Position numbers and translations under genes: made by a program. From NCBI RefSeq assembly GCF_021462405.1, contig NZ_JAKEDU010000012.1, positions 1 through 54,378 of the forward strand: a stretch of 54,378 nt of DNA, in the 5' to 3' direction. Below are positions 9,620 to 17,596 of the stretch, piece by piece (the stretch's first letter is position 1; each line of letters begins with the position of its first letter). Below the pieces are notes generated by a model. It had not been told where the DNA came from and ran no database searches. It worked only from the letters and a program-made list of their open reading frames with translations. Source of the DNA: Thermus tengchongensis. Lineage in GTDB: Bacteria > Deinococcota > Deinococci > Deinococcales > Thermaceae.

Positions 9620-10315
9620 TCACACCCCCAGGAACCGCTTAAGGAGCTCGGGATTAGCCCCCAAGTCCTTAGGCCTTCCCTGCCAAGCCACTCTCCCCTT
9701 TTCCAGGATGAAAAAGCTATCCGCCACCTCGGCCAACCTCCTGACGTGCTTATCCACCACTAGAATCGACAGGCCCATCCCTTTGAGGGCAACAAGGGTA
9801 CGCCAGATTTCTTCCCGCAGCAGGGGAGCTAGCCCCTCTGTGGCCTCGTCTAGCAAGAGGAGCCTGGGGTTTTGGACCAAGGCACGCCCGATGGCAAGCA
9901 TCTGCTGCTCCCCTCCGGAGAGCTGGTATCCCCAGTGGTGGACCCGTTCGCGGAGTCGGGGGAAAAACTCCAGCACCCGCGCCACCGTCCACTCGCCTGG
10001 CCGAGAAAAGGCCTGGAGGTTTTCCCACACCGTAAGGTTAGGGAAAATCTGCCTTCCTTCAGGGACCAAAGATATCCCCAAAGCGGCCACCCGCTCAGGG
10101 GGTAGCCCGGTCAGCCGCTTGCCAGCAAAGCGGATCTCACCCCCAAGGTGCCGAGTTAGTCCGAAGATGCAGCGGAGGAGGGTGGTTTTGCCCATGCCGT
10201 TCCTGCCCAGAAGACCCACCAACTCTCCTTGGCCCACCTGGAGGTCTACCCCGAAAAGGACCTGTCCCGACGAATAGCCGGCTTCCAGTTTGGTGATCTC
10301 AAGCAAAGGGCTCAT
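9620..10315 (-). CDS. livF: Branched-chain-type ABC transporter ATP-binding protein LivF
   Basis: 232 residues from the ATG at 10315 (MSPLLEITKLEAGY); upstream in-frame starts would add a nonconserved extension. Walker A GLLGRNGMGKTTLL, signature YQLSGGEQQMLAIGRALVQNP, Walker B LLLLDEATEGLAPL, switch His in VVDKHVRRL. LivF-type ATPase that pairs with LivG. The start overlaps the end of livG by 17 bases. With the neighbouring genes it forms a HAAT-family importer, here probably for an aromatic amino acid or aromatic acid rather than leucine, judged only from the neighbours. Confidence 0.92.
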   Translation of the reverse strand: MSPLLEITKLEAGYSSGQVLFGVDLQVGQGELVGLLGRNGMGKTTLLRCIFGLTRHLGGEIRFAGKRLTGLPPERVAALGISLVPEGRQIFPNLTVWENLQAFSRPGEWTVARVLEFFPRLRERVHHWGYQLSGGEQQMLAIGRALVQNPRLLLLDEATEGLAPLLREEIWRTLVALKGMGLSILVVDKHVRRLAEVADSFFILEKGRVAWQGRPKDLGANPELLKRFLGV

Positions 10316-11051
10316 GCTCTCCCAGATACACCTGTTGGACCTCTTTGCTAGCCTGGACCTCAGGGGGGCTACCGGTGAGGAGGATAGTCCCATATGCCAT
10401 GACCGTTACCCTATGAGCCAGTTGGAACACTGCCTCCATATCATGTTCCACCAAAAGCACCGTAGTCTCCTTGGCCACCTTTCGGATGGCCTGGACCACG
10501 CGAACCGATTCCTGGGGGCTTAACCCTGCCAGGGGTTCATCCAGGAGAAGGAGACGGGGAGAGATGGCGAGTGCCATGGCGATTTCCACCGTCCGGCGTT
10601 CACCGTGGGGCAGGGTAGCCACCGGTACTTCTAGACGTTCTTCTAGGCCTAAAAAACTGGCTAGAGCTTCAGCCCTTTGAAAGAGATGCCTTTCGGAAAC
10701 CACAGGCTTCCAGAAGCGGAACCCGTGCCCATCCCTGGCCATTATGGCCAAGACGAGGTTCTCCAAAACGGTCCAGCTGGGGAAGAGATTAACGATTTGG
10801 AAGGTGCGCCCTATGCCCAGGCTTGCCCTACGCCAGTCGGGTAGGTGGGTAACGTCCCTCCCTTGAAAGAGAATCCTTCCCTTCTCCGGGAAGAGAAGAC
10901 CACTGACCAGAGAAATTAAGGTGGTTTTGCCTGCCCCATTGGGGCCGATAAGAGCGTGGACTTCCCCCTTCTCCACGCTCAGGGAGCAGTTGTTTACGGC
11001 CGACAGGCCGCCGAACCACTTTGAAACCCCCACCACTTCGAGCAGCCTCAT
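10299..11051 (-). CDS. livG: Branched-chain-type ABC transporter ATP-binding protein LivG
   Basis: 250 residues from the ATG at 11051, which overlaps the livM stop as ATGA. Walker A LIGPNGAGKTTLISLVSG, LivG-type signature ATLPHGERRTVEIAMALA, Walker B LLLLDEPLAGLSPQES, switch LLVEHDMEAVF. First residues MRLLEVVGVSKWFGGLSAVN are typical. Together with LivF it powers the importer whose permeases are LivH and LivM. Confidence 0.92.
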   Translation of the reverse strand: MRLLEVVGVSKWFGGLSAVNNCSLSVEKGEVHALIGPNGAGKTTLISLVSGLLFPEKGRILFQGRDVTHLPDWRRASLGIGRTFQIVNLFPSWTVLENLVLAIMARDGHGFRFWKPVVSERHLFQRAEALASFLGLEERLEVPVATLPHGERRTVEIAMALAISPRLLLLDEPLAGLSPQESVRVVQAIRKVAKETTVLLVEHDMEAVFQLAHRVTVMAYGTILLTGSPPEVQASKEVQQVYLGEHEPFA

Positions 11052-12028
11052 CCCCTCTCCTTTCCCCAAAGGCCTGACAGGCCTTTCTTCACGGCGAGAA
11101 CAGACAAGAGGAGTAGCCCTCCCAGGAAGAGCTGCCAGTGGATCGTGAACTCGGAAAGGAGGGTTTCTAGGAAGAGGTAGGCGACGGCACCCAGCACCCC
11201 TCCCCAAAGGCGGGCCACACCCCCTAGAATCACCATCATCATGAGTTGGCCGGAGAGGTGCCATGAAAGGAAGCTTGGGCTAACCCAACCGTTCAGGTTG
11301 GCGAGCAAAATCCCCGCCATCCCTCCCATGGTGCCCGCCAGCACGAAAGCCACCAGCTGGTAGTAAAACACGGGAAGACCGAGGGAGGCTGCCCGGGTGG
11401 GGTTTTCGCTGGAAGCCCGTAGTATCCAACCGAACCGGGCATTCACCAGCCTCCAGGTAAGGAGGAGGGCCAGGGCCAGGACCAACAGGCTGGTGTAGTA
11501 AAGGACGATCTCATCCCGAAGTTCAAGGCCAAAGGGAAGAAGGGTGCGGCGCACGGGCATTCCATCCTCTCCCCCATAGACCCTAAGGGACACCGCAAGG
11601 TAGTAGAGCATCTGGGCAAAGGCCAAGGTTATCATGATGAAGTAGAGACCGCGGGTACGGAGAGAGAGAACCCCTATAACCGAGGCCAGCAGGGCGCAGA
11701 CCCCAAGGGCAAGCGGCCAATTTGCCCAAGCCGACACCCAACCTGCTTGGGCCAAGATCGCGGTTGCGTAGGCTCCCGTTCCCACGAAGGCAGCGTGGCC
11801 GAAGCTCACCATGCCCCCGTAACCAAGGATTAGGTTGAGGCTGGTGGCCGCCAAGGCAAAGACAAAAACCCGGCTGGCAAAGGTTATGAAATAGGGCTGA
11901 TCCACAGCTCCCATAACCAGCGGATAGGCTAGGGCCGAAACCCCTAGGAACAAGCCAAGGACCCACGCCCTAGGCTCTCCTAGAGACCTGGTTTGATCAA
12001 AGCCATGGGGCTTGTTGGTGGGCCGCAT
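11048..12028 (-). CDS. livM: Branched-chain-type ABC transporter permease LivM
   Basis: 326 residues, strongly hydrophobic, with eight or more membrane segments and the family motifs LNLILGYGGMVSFGHAAFVGTGAYA near residue 65 and MGGMAGILLANLNGWVSPS in the C-terminal third. Starts directly after the livH stop. Inner-membrane permease subunit that pairs with LivH. Confidence 0.92.
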   Translation of the reverse strand: MRPTNKPHGFDQTRSLGEPRAWVLGLFLGVSALAYPLVMGAVDQPYFITFASRVFVFALAATSLNLILGYGGMVSFGHAAFVGTGAYATAILAQAGWVSAWANWPLALGVCALLASVIGVLSLRTRGLYFIMITLAFAQMLYYLAVSLRVYGGEDGMPVRRTLLPFGLELRDEIVLYYTSLLVLALALLLTWRLVNARFGWILRASSENPTRAASLGLPVFYYQLVAFVLAGTMGGMAGILLANLNGWVSPSFLSWHLSGQLMMMVILGGVARLWGGVLGAVAYLFLETLLSEFTIHWQLFLGGLLLLSVLAVKKGLSGLWGKERG

Positions 12029-12029
12029 C

Positions 12030-12947
12030 TCACCTCATCCGCACGGGGAAAAGACCTTCGGGCCTGAAGACCAGCACCAAAGCCATAAAGAGGTAGACGA
12101 GTGTGCTTACCAAGGCAGAGGCCAAGCTAGCGGCTACTGGGCCACTGAGGACCAGCTGAAACAAGGAGGGGAGGAAGGCCCGCCCCAAGTTGTCCACAAG
12201 GCCTACGAGGAGGGCGGCCACGAAGGCCCCTTTAATGGAACCCACACCACCGATGACGATGATAACAAAGCAGAGGATGAGGACATCCGTACCCATCCCC
12301 AAGTGAACAGCGGTTATGGGCCCCACCAAAGAGCCCGCTAGGCCAGCTAAGAACGCCCCGAGAGCAAAGGTCAATTTGTAAAGGGCCCCGGCAGGCACCC
12401 CCATGCATCGCGCCATCTCCCAGTTGGCCGCTGCAGCCCTAAGCCACATTCCCAGACGAGTTCGGAGGATTATCCAGAACAAACCCAGAGAAACCCCTGC
12501 CCCAAAGGCAATGAGTGCGAGGCGATAGGTGGAGTAGCTGAACTCCCCCAGTCTAAGGGGCTGGGCTAGGGCAGCGGGGACGGATAAGGCTACGGGCTGG
12601 GAGCCCCAAGTCATCCTGACCAACTCGCTCAGCACTAGCATAAGGGCAAAGGTGGCCAGTACCTGGTCCAGGTGATCCCGATTGTACAGGTGTCTTAGAA
12701 GGAAGGCCTCCGCCAAAAGGCCAAGGAAACTTGTGGTCAAAGCAGCCAAGAGGATGGCCAAGCCAAAGGAACCCGTAAGGCCCACAAGGGCGGCTGCCAG
12801 GTACGCCCCCACCATGTAAAAGGCTCCGTGGGCCAAATTGATGACGTTAGCTACCCCCAGGACAAGGGTGAGCCCCGAGGCCACCAAAAACAGCAGAAAG
12901 CCCAGTTGCAACCCATTTAGGATTTGCTCCACCAGGTAGAAGCCCAT
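12030..12947 (-). CDS. livH: Branched-chain-type ABC transporter permease LivH
   Basis: 305 residues of a LivH-type permease: GLQLGFLLFLVASGLTLVLGVANVINLAHGAFYMVGAYLA at the N-terminus is the family hallmark, and VIVIGGVGSIKGAFVAALLVGLVDN is the conserved C-terminal membrane loop. Located 37 bases after livK and touching livM. Inner membrane. Confidence 0.92.
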   Translation of the reverse strand: MGFYLVEQILNGLQLGFLLFLVASGLTLVLGVANVINLAHGAFYMVGAYLAAALVGLTGSFGLAILLAALTTSFLGLLAEAFLLRHLYNRDHLDQVLATFALMLVLSELVRMTWGSQPVALSVPAALAQPLRLGEFSYSTYRLALIAFGAGVSLGLFWIILRTRLGMWLRAAAANWEMARCMGVPAGALYKLTFALGAFLAGLAGSLVGPITAVHLGMGTDVLILCFVIIVIGGVGSIKGAFVAALLVGLVDNLGRAFLPSLFQLVLSGPVAASLASALVSTLVYLFMALVLVFRPEGLFPVRMR

Positions 12948-12984
12948 CCCAGTCTCCAGTTCCGGAAACTGCTATGCAAGTCAT

Positions 12985-14172
12985 TTACCAGGTCATCCGA
13001 CAATTCTGCACGTAGGCATCCTGGTGTTGACGCAAAATCCTGCCCACCAGTCGGTTGACAAGTGTGCCGTCCGCTTGCCGTACCACCCGGCGCAGGTAGT
13101 AGTCTTGGATGGGGAAGTGGTTCCGGTTAAAGCGGAAGGGGCCGCGGGTGGACTCCCACTTGGCGGTACGCAAGGCCTTTAGCATAGACTCTTTGTCAGC
13201 GATTTGCCCTTTGGCTTCCCGGATAGCCGCATCGAGGAGCAAGGCGGTGTCGAAACCCTGCGCGGCATAAAGGGTAGGGATGCGCCCATAAGCGCGCCGG
13301 AACTCACTCACAAACCGCCGGTTTGTGGAGTTGGAAAGTTCTAAAGCCCAGTGAGAGCTGTTGGCCAGTCCCAAAAGGGCTTCCCCTGCGCCTTGGATGA
13401 CATCCTGGTCTGCGGAGAAACCAGGGAGAAGCAAGGGAACAATACCTTTAAGTCCCGCCTCAGCGTACTGCTTGACAAAACTGATCCCCAGGCCTCCTGG
13501 CAGAAAAGCGTAGACTGCCTTAGGCCTCAGCGACCGGATCCGGGCAATCTCCGCAGAGTAGTCCAACTGGTTTAAGCGTGTGTAAATTTCCTCCACTACC
13601 CTACCCGAAAAGAACCGCTTGAAGCCTGTCAAGGCATCGTAGCCTGCCTGGTAGTTGGGGGCTATCAGCACAACGTTCTCAAAACCCTGCTGGGTGGCGT
13701 AGTAGCCCATTACCTCGTGCAGGTTGTCGTTTTGCCAGGCCACGTTGAAAAAGAAAGGATTGCACTGAGCCCCTGCATACTGAGAGGGACCTGCGTTGGG
13801 GCTAATGTAAAAGGTTTTGGAATCAAAGATTAGTTCCCCTACAGCCAGGAGGATATTGGAGTAAATGATCCCGGTTACGAAGTCAACCCGGTCCCGGCGC
13901 AGAAACCGGTCAACAATCTGTCTGGCCACCTCTGGATTTTGCTGGTCGTCTACCACGAGCACCTCCGCCCTTAGGCCGCCTAGCTTGTTCCCCAGGAGGT
14001 TCAAGGCTAGGTTGAAGCCATCTCGTACATCTATACCCAGGGCGGCCCCAGGCCCAGAGAGAGTGCTAACGAACCCGATTTTCACGGTGCCGGTTTCCTG
14101 AGCCAAAACTCCTTGAAACGCCAGCGTGGCCAGAAAGTAAACCACGGGCCAGACCCTCTTAGTGGTCAGCAT
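12985..14172 (-). CDS. Periplasmic substrate-binding protein of the importer (LivK-like)
   Basis: 395 residues from the ATG at 14172, which follows a clear GGGAGG ribosome site; an upstream in-frame start would put about 18 residues ahead of the signal peptide. The signal peptide MLTTKRVWPVVYFLATLAFQGVLA is followed by the mature start QETGTVKIGFVSTLSGPGAALG, typical of type I periplasmic binding proteins (Peripla_BP_6). The binding domain contains NPEVARQIVDRFL and YAAQGFDTALLLDAAI. The ligand is unknown; an anthranilate, kynurenine or tryptophan-related compound is suggested only by genome context. First gene of the importer operon. Confidence 0.9.
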   Translation of the reverse strand: MLTTKRVWPVVYFLATLAFQGVLAQETGTVKIGFVSTLSGPGAALGIDVRDGFNLALNLLGNKLGGLRAEVLVVDDQQNPEVARQIVDRFLRRDRVDFVTGIIYSNILLAVGELIFDSKTFYISPNAGPSQYAGAQCNPFFFNVAWQNDNLHEVMGYYATQQGFENVVLIAPNYQAGYDALTGFKRFFSGRVVEEIYTRLNQLDYSAEIARIRSLRPKAVYAFLPGGLGISFVKQYAEAGLKGIVPLLLPGFSADQDVIQGAGEALLGLANSSHWALELSNSTNRRFVSEFRRAYGRIPTLYAAQGFDTALLLDAAIREAKGQIADKESMLKALRTAKWESTRGPFRFNRNHFPIQDYYLRRVVRQADGTLVNRLVGRILRQHQDAYVQNCRMTW

Positions 14173-14194
14173 TCTTACCTCCCTTGGGTTCTCT

Positions 14195-14222
14195 TTTACA
14201 GCAAGAACCCTTGATTTGTCAA
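14195..14222 (-). promoter_or_regulatory. Promoter of the importer operon with TTGA-N4-TCAA dyad
   Basis: Minus strand: -35 box TTGACA (14217-14222), 16 bases, weak -10 TGTAAA (14195-14200), 23 bases before the livK ATG. The dyad TTGATTTGTCAA (+ strand 14211-14222) overlaps the -35 box and has the same TTGA...TCAA arms and the same position relative to -35 as the site at 8485-8496. Confidence 0.55.
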
Positions 14223-14505
14223 GCATCTGTACCCGAGCTTCAGACTTGGCTTGCCTTGCAAGCTTTCATGACAAAACTTTTCTCCCTACCTCCCACCCCC
14301 CTTCTGAACGAGCCTCCTAGGGGGTGAGGTGGCCTAAGGCCCGGTCAGTAAAGCTTCTCTCAATCTCCTCCCCGCCTCCCGCTGCGCGTGCCACCATATC
14401 AGCCCCGGCCTCTCCTTCCGCACTGCTCTGGCGGCGGGGCTGTAGACCTGGCCCAAGCCTTGGATGGCGGAGCCGATGTGGAGGGGTGGGCATGAGGTGT
14501 ACTGC
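14223..14505. other. Intergenic stretch between the importer operon and the IS982 remnant
   Basis: No convincing gene on either strand. Pyrimidine-rich plus strand, no clear terminator or tRNA. It may hold eroded IS-flanking sequence. Confidence 0.4.
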
Positions 14506-14609
14506 TAACCCAAGTTGCCGCCTACCCCCGGACCTGAAAAAATAGCGGCCGCTATGTTAACCCAAGTTGCCACCTATCCCCAGGCCTGAAAAAATGGTGG
14601 CCGCTATGC
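14506..14609 (+). repeat. Tandem duplication of the IS982-like element's left end
   Basis: Two adjacent 52-base units, 14506-14557 and 14558-14609, each starting TAACCCAAGTTGCC and containing CCTGAAAAAAT and GGCCGCTATG. They differ at a handful of positions (for example GCCTA against ACCTA). The second unit carries the terminal inverted repeat that matches the right end of the element. Confidence 0.8.
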
Positions 14610-15395
14610 TGCAACAGACTATAGCGGCCTTCTGCATCATAGGTCAGCCCGCAGGGCTACCTTGCTGACGCCCTCAAGGCCATGGGGCACAAAGGTCAGC
14701 CGTAGGCTATGTTCCTGACCCCCAGACCAAGGTGCCCACCAGCGCCATCCTCACCCTGGCCATCCTGGCCGCCATGGAACTGGGCGGCAAGCACAACAAA
14801 GCCCTGGCCTTGGCCAAGGAGCTCCATCTCTTCAGCCACATCCCCTCCCCCAGCCGCCGGAACGTAGCCTTACGGCTGACCAACCGCCGCTTGCATCGGG
14901 CAAAGGTCCCGCTTGGCCCCAGGGAAGATCTACCGGGGCTACATCCCCAGCAAGCAGATCTTCTTCCACGGCCTCAAGCTGCACCTCCTGGTGGACAACG
15001 GCAAGTTCGTCCATGAGCTGAACCTGACCCCGGGGAGCTTCCATGACCTGACCTCCTTCTTGCTCCTGCCTCTGGAAGTGGAGGAGGGCAAGGAGTTGTA
15101 TCTGGACCGGGGGTACGAGAGCCACCTCCATGAAGACCTCCTCCGGGAGGCCCAGGGGGTGGTTCCCATGGTCATCCCTAGGAGGAACAGCCGGCGGTAC
15201 GTGCCTGGGTTGCAGTACCTGGCCCTCCTGGGTAGGAGGGTGGTGGAGACGGTGGGCAGCATGCTCCACCATCTCTTTCCCCGCCGCATCCATGCCGTCA
15301 CCCTGGTGGGCTTCACCATCAAGGTCTTCCTCTTCGTCCTGGCTCACAACCTCAGGCTCATCGCACAAAAATCGCCTAGGTGGCAACTTGGGTTA
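14558..15395 (+). mobile_element. IS982-like insertion sequence remnant, 838 bp
   Basis: Bounded by a perfect 19-base terminal inverted repeat: TAACCCAAGTTGCCACCTA at 14558-14576 and its complement at 15377-15395. Contains a damaged IS982-type transposase gene. No clear target-site duplication is visible, and the left end is duplicated in tandem. Confidence 0.75.
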
Positions 15396-15398
15396 TAA
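14732..15398 (+). pseudogene. IS982-family transposase, internally deleted and frameshifted
   Basis: An N-terminal piece starting SAILTLAILAAMELGG and a C-terminal piece from about 14913 (KIYRGYIPSKQIFFHG, LTPGSFHDLTSFLLLP, RRVVETVGSMLHHLFPRR) lie in different frames. Together they make about 220 residues, compared with roughly 290-300 in IS982 transposases; the middle is missing. The final segment TLVGFTIKVFLFVLAHNLRLI is the usual IS982 end. Non-functional. Confidence 0.75.
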
Positions 15399-15472
15399 CG
15401 GTCAGATCTGCCTCCACCGGACGGTCCCTCGGCTGGAACTGGGGAGCATGTGTTATGTTATGCTATGCGTGT

Positions 15473-15700
15473 ATGCGCCTAACCGTGCACCTCCCCGACG
15501 ATTTGGCCCGCCTCCTAAGGCAGGCGGCGGAGAACGAGGGCAAGTCCATGAGCGCCCTCACCGCCGAGGCCCTGGAGGTCTACCTGAAGGAACGCCGGCG
15601 GAAGGCCCTGGGCCTGGAGGTCCTCCGGCGGGCAGCGAAAGCCCGCGTGGCCCCGGAAGCCCTCCGGCTCCTGGAGGAGGGGCGGCGTGACCGCCCTTGA
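15473..15700 (+). CDS. vapB: Ribbon-helix-helix antitoxin (VapB-type)
   Basis: 75 residues from the ATG at 15473. MRLTVHLPDDLARLLRQAA is the RHH beta strand and first helix and SMSALTAEALEVYL the second helix; the C-terminal tail would wrap the toxin. The ATG follows an AT-rich TGTTATGTTATGCTATGCG stretch that could hold a -10. Overlaps the toxin gene by 14 bases, the usual antitoxin-first order. As a DNA-binding dimer it would repress the pair. Confidence 0.85.
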   Translation: MRLTVHLPDDLARLLRQAAENEGKSMSALTAEALEVYLKERRRKALGLEVLRRAAKARVAPEALRLLEEGRRDRP

Positions 15701-16073
15701 CACCGGCTTCTTCCTCCGCCTCCTCCAGGGACACGAGGGGGCCAGGGCCAAGTGGGAGGCCCTGGTGGAGGGAGAGGACGGGGTGGTGTCCGGCCTCTCC
15801 CTGGCGGAGCTCCTCCGCTTGGCCCTCAAGGGGGCCCTGGACCGGGAGGACGGGGAGCTTCTCCTAAAGGCCATCCCCGCGGTGTGCCGGGTGGTCTGGC
15901 CAGACTGGGGCATCGGGGAGAGGGCGGCCCGGCTCTCCCACGGACTTCACCTTCCCCTGGTGGACGCCCTCATCCTGGCCACCGCCTTGGAAGCAGGGGC
16001 CAAGGAGCTCTGGACCGCGGACCGGGACCTGGCGGCCTACGAGGGCAGGCTGCGGGTGGTGCTGCTGGGGTGA
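15687..16073 (+). CDS. vapC: PIN-domain toxin VapC
   Basis: 128 residues from a GTG start. PIN-domain acidic residues are visible: ALDTGFFLRLL (first Asp), SGLSLAELLRLA (Glu), PLVDALILATALEAGA (Asp) and ELWTADRDLA (Asp). VapC toxins are Mg-dependent endoribonucleases that cut tRNA or rRNA. Complete and in frame. Confidence 0.88.
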   Translation: MTALDTGFFLRLLQGHEGARAKWEALVEGEDGVVSGLSLAELLRLALKGALDREDGELLLKAIPAVCRVVWPDWGIGERAARLSHGLHLPLVDALILATALEAGAKELWTADRDLAAYEGRLRVVLLG

Positions 16074-16171
16074 ACCGCTCCCTCCTCCAGCAGGCCCCCC
16101 AGGGGCGGGTGGCCTAGACCAGTTTGGCCTGCTAAGCTTTCTCTAGGCTTCGATGGCTTTTGGGGAGGCGT

Positions 16172-17293
16172 ATGAAGCGAGCCTGGACGCTTGGTTTAGC
16201 TATGTTACCGGCTTTGGTTGCCTGCCAGAACGCTCCGCACCCATCAGATTCAGCCTCGTCTTCCTTACGAGTACTTGTTTCTCCCTTTACGGGTGCTTTT
16301 AGGGTAACCAATGTCTCCGACCACGAGTATCCTTTTCAGTTCAAGGACAACAACGGCTTTCTTCTCAGCTGGTGGGGAGAACGGCTTCCTGGGGTAGATG
16401 GTCACCAGGGGTACGACTTTCCCATGCCCGAGGGTACGCCTGTTCGGGCGGTTTACGATGGAGAGGTTACCTTTGCTGGCCAGGAGCAACCCTTTTTCTG
16501 CCCTCCCTTAGGGCAGACGGTGTCCGGTTTAGGGGTGGTGATTCGCCACCGACTCCCTGATGGAGAGGTGTATCTTTCTATTTATGCCCACTTCAGCGAG
16601 GTTCGGGTGCGCGAAGGAGAGCGGGTTACTGCAGGTCAAGTTATAGGCCTGTCAGGTAATACGGGATGCAGTACGGGACCCCACCTTCATTTTGAGATGC
16701 GGAAGAACAAAAGTGGCACCTGGGCTGTTTTTGACCCTTACGGTTGGGAGGGAGAGGGGCCGGATCCTTGGTCCCGCCACCCTGCTGGGGTATCTAGTGC
16801 CTTGATCTGGCGGGATGGTGAGGCGCCTCCCCTCTTCTCTGAGGTAGAGTTACCGCCCAATCCCCGAGAAACGGATCGGGCCCCTCTTGCTATCACCCGC
16901 GTTAGGTACATGGGTGTGCGGGATAGCGCCAACCCCAACAACGAATTTGTGGAGATTACGGCTGACCCCCGCTATGCTTCAGCTCCGCTTAGCCTACGGG
17001 GTTTCTCCTTAAGAAACAAGGTAGGTGAATCCTTTTCGTTTCCTAGCTTGTACTTGAACCCCGGAGAAACCCTTCGGGTTTACTCGGGTTCAGGTACGGG
17101 GGGAGAGCGAGTTCTTTATTGGGGAAGGTCTGCACCTGCTTGGGACAACTGGGGTGACTGCGTTCAGCTAGTGTACCCTTCAGGGGGTCGCTATCTCGTA
17201 GGGTACCGATCGGGGTGTTACCAAGTGCAAATGCAAGCACTCTCCGCTGTCGAGGAAAGCCAAGGAGACAAGCACAACCTTCCTCTGCCTTAG
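16172..17293 (+). CDS. M23 peptidase-like lipoprotein with lamin-tail domain
   Basis: 373 residues from the ATG at 16172. A lipoprotein signal ends LPALVAC (lipobox Cys about residue 18). The M23/LytM domain has the Zn ligands in HQGYDF and HLHFE plus YLSIYAHFSEV; it cuts or binds peptidoglycan peptides. The C-terminal part (ITRVRYMGVRDSANPNNEFVEI ... GFSLRNKVGESFSFP) is a lamin-tail (LTD) domain, often found on secreted enzymes. Codon choice is less GC-rich than in neighbouring genes, which may mean recent arrival. Envelope-anchored; role in wall remodelling inferred. Confidence 0.85.
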   Translation: MKRAWTLGLAMLPALVACQNAPHPSDSASSSLRVLVSPFTGAFRVTNVSDHEYPFQFKDNNGFLLSWWGERLPGVDGHQGYDFPMPEGTPVRAVYDGEVTFAGQEQPFFCPPLGQTVSGLGVVIRHRLPDGEVYLSIYAHFSEVRVREGERVTAGQVIGLSGNTGCSTGPHLHFEMRKNKSGTWAVFDPYGWEGEGPDPWSRHPAGVSSALIWRDGEAPPLFSEVELPPNPRETDRAPLAITRVRYMGVRDSANPNNEFVEITADPRYASAPLSLRGFSLRNKVGESFSFPSLYLNPGETLRVYSGSGTGGERVLYWGRSAPAWDNWGDCVQLVYPSGGRYLVGYRSGCYQVQMQALSAVEESQGDKHNLPLP

Positions 17294-17298
17294 TTTTG

Positions 17299-17499
17299 TC
17301 ACCCCCTGAGGACCCGCTTGTACCAGACCTTGAGGGCCTCCAGGTCCCCGCACACCACCGCCCGGCTCCCGTCGGGGTAGAAGCGCACCTCGTAGCGCCG
17401 GGGGAACTCGGGGAGGAAGCGCTCCACCTTGGGCCACCAGTCGGGTACCGCCTGGGGCAGGAGGACCAGGTAGAAGGGCCCCGTGCCCGCGATCCCCAT
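17299..17499 (-). CDS. Small hypothetical protein
   Basis: 66 residues, MGIAGTGPFYLVLLPQAVPD onward, ending DLEALKVWYKRVLRG. The ATG follows a GGAAGGGG ribosome site, and composition looks coding (aromatic-rich, alternating strands). Convergent with the M23 gene, divergent from the LexA-like gene. No family recognised. It could be a small regulatory or structural protein, or a chance reading frame. Confidence 0.5.
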   Translation of the reverse strand: MGIAGTGPFYLVLLPQAVPDWWPKVERFLPEFPRRYEVRFYPDGSRAVVCGDLEALKVWYKRVLRG

Positions 17500-17555
17500 C
17501 ACCTGCCCCTTCCCCAGGGCGTGCGCCCGCCTCGAGGCCCCCCTCCCTCGGGGGC

Positions 17556-17588
17556 TTTACATCCCCCGGTATCCTGCTATATAACAGG
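17556..17588 (+). promoter_or_regulatory. Promoter and LexA-type operator of the mutasome operon
   Basis: -35 box TTTACA (17556-17561) and -10 box TATATA/TATAAC (17578-17585), 16-18 bases apart. The -10 lies inside a 16-base near-perfect palindrome, CCTGCTATATAACAGG (17573-17588), eight bases before the ATG of the LexA-like gene. The position over the -10 box is what an autorepressor needs. The binder is inferred. Confidence 0.7.
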
Positions 17589-17596
17589 TAGCAACC

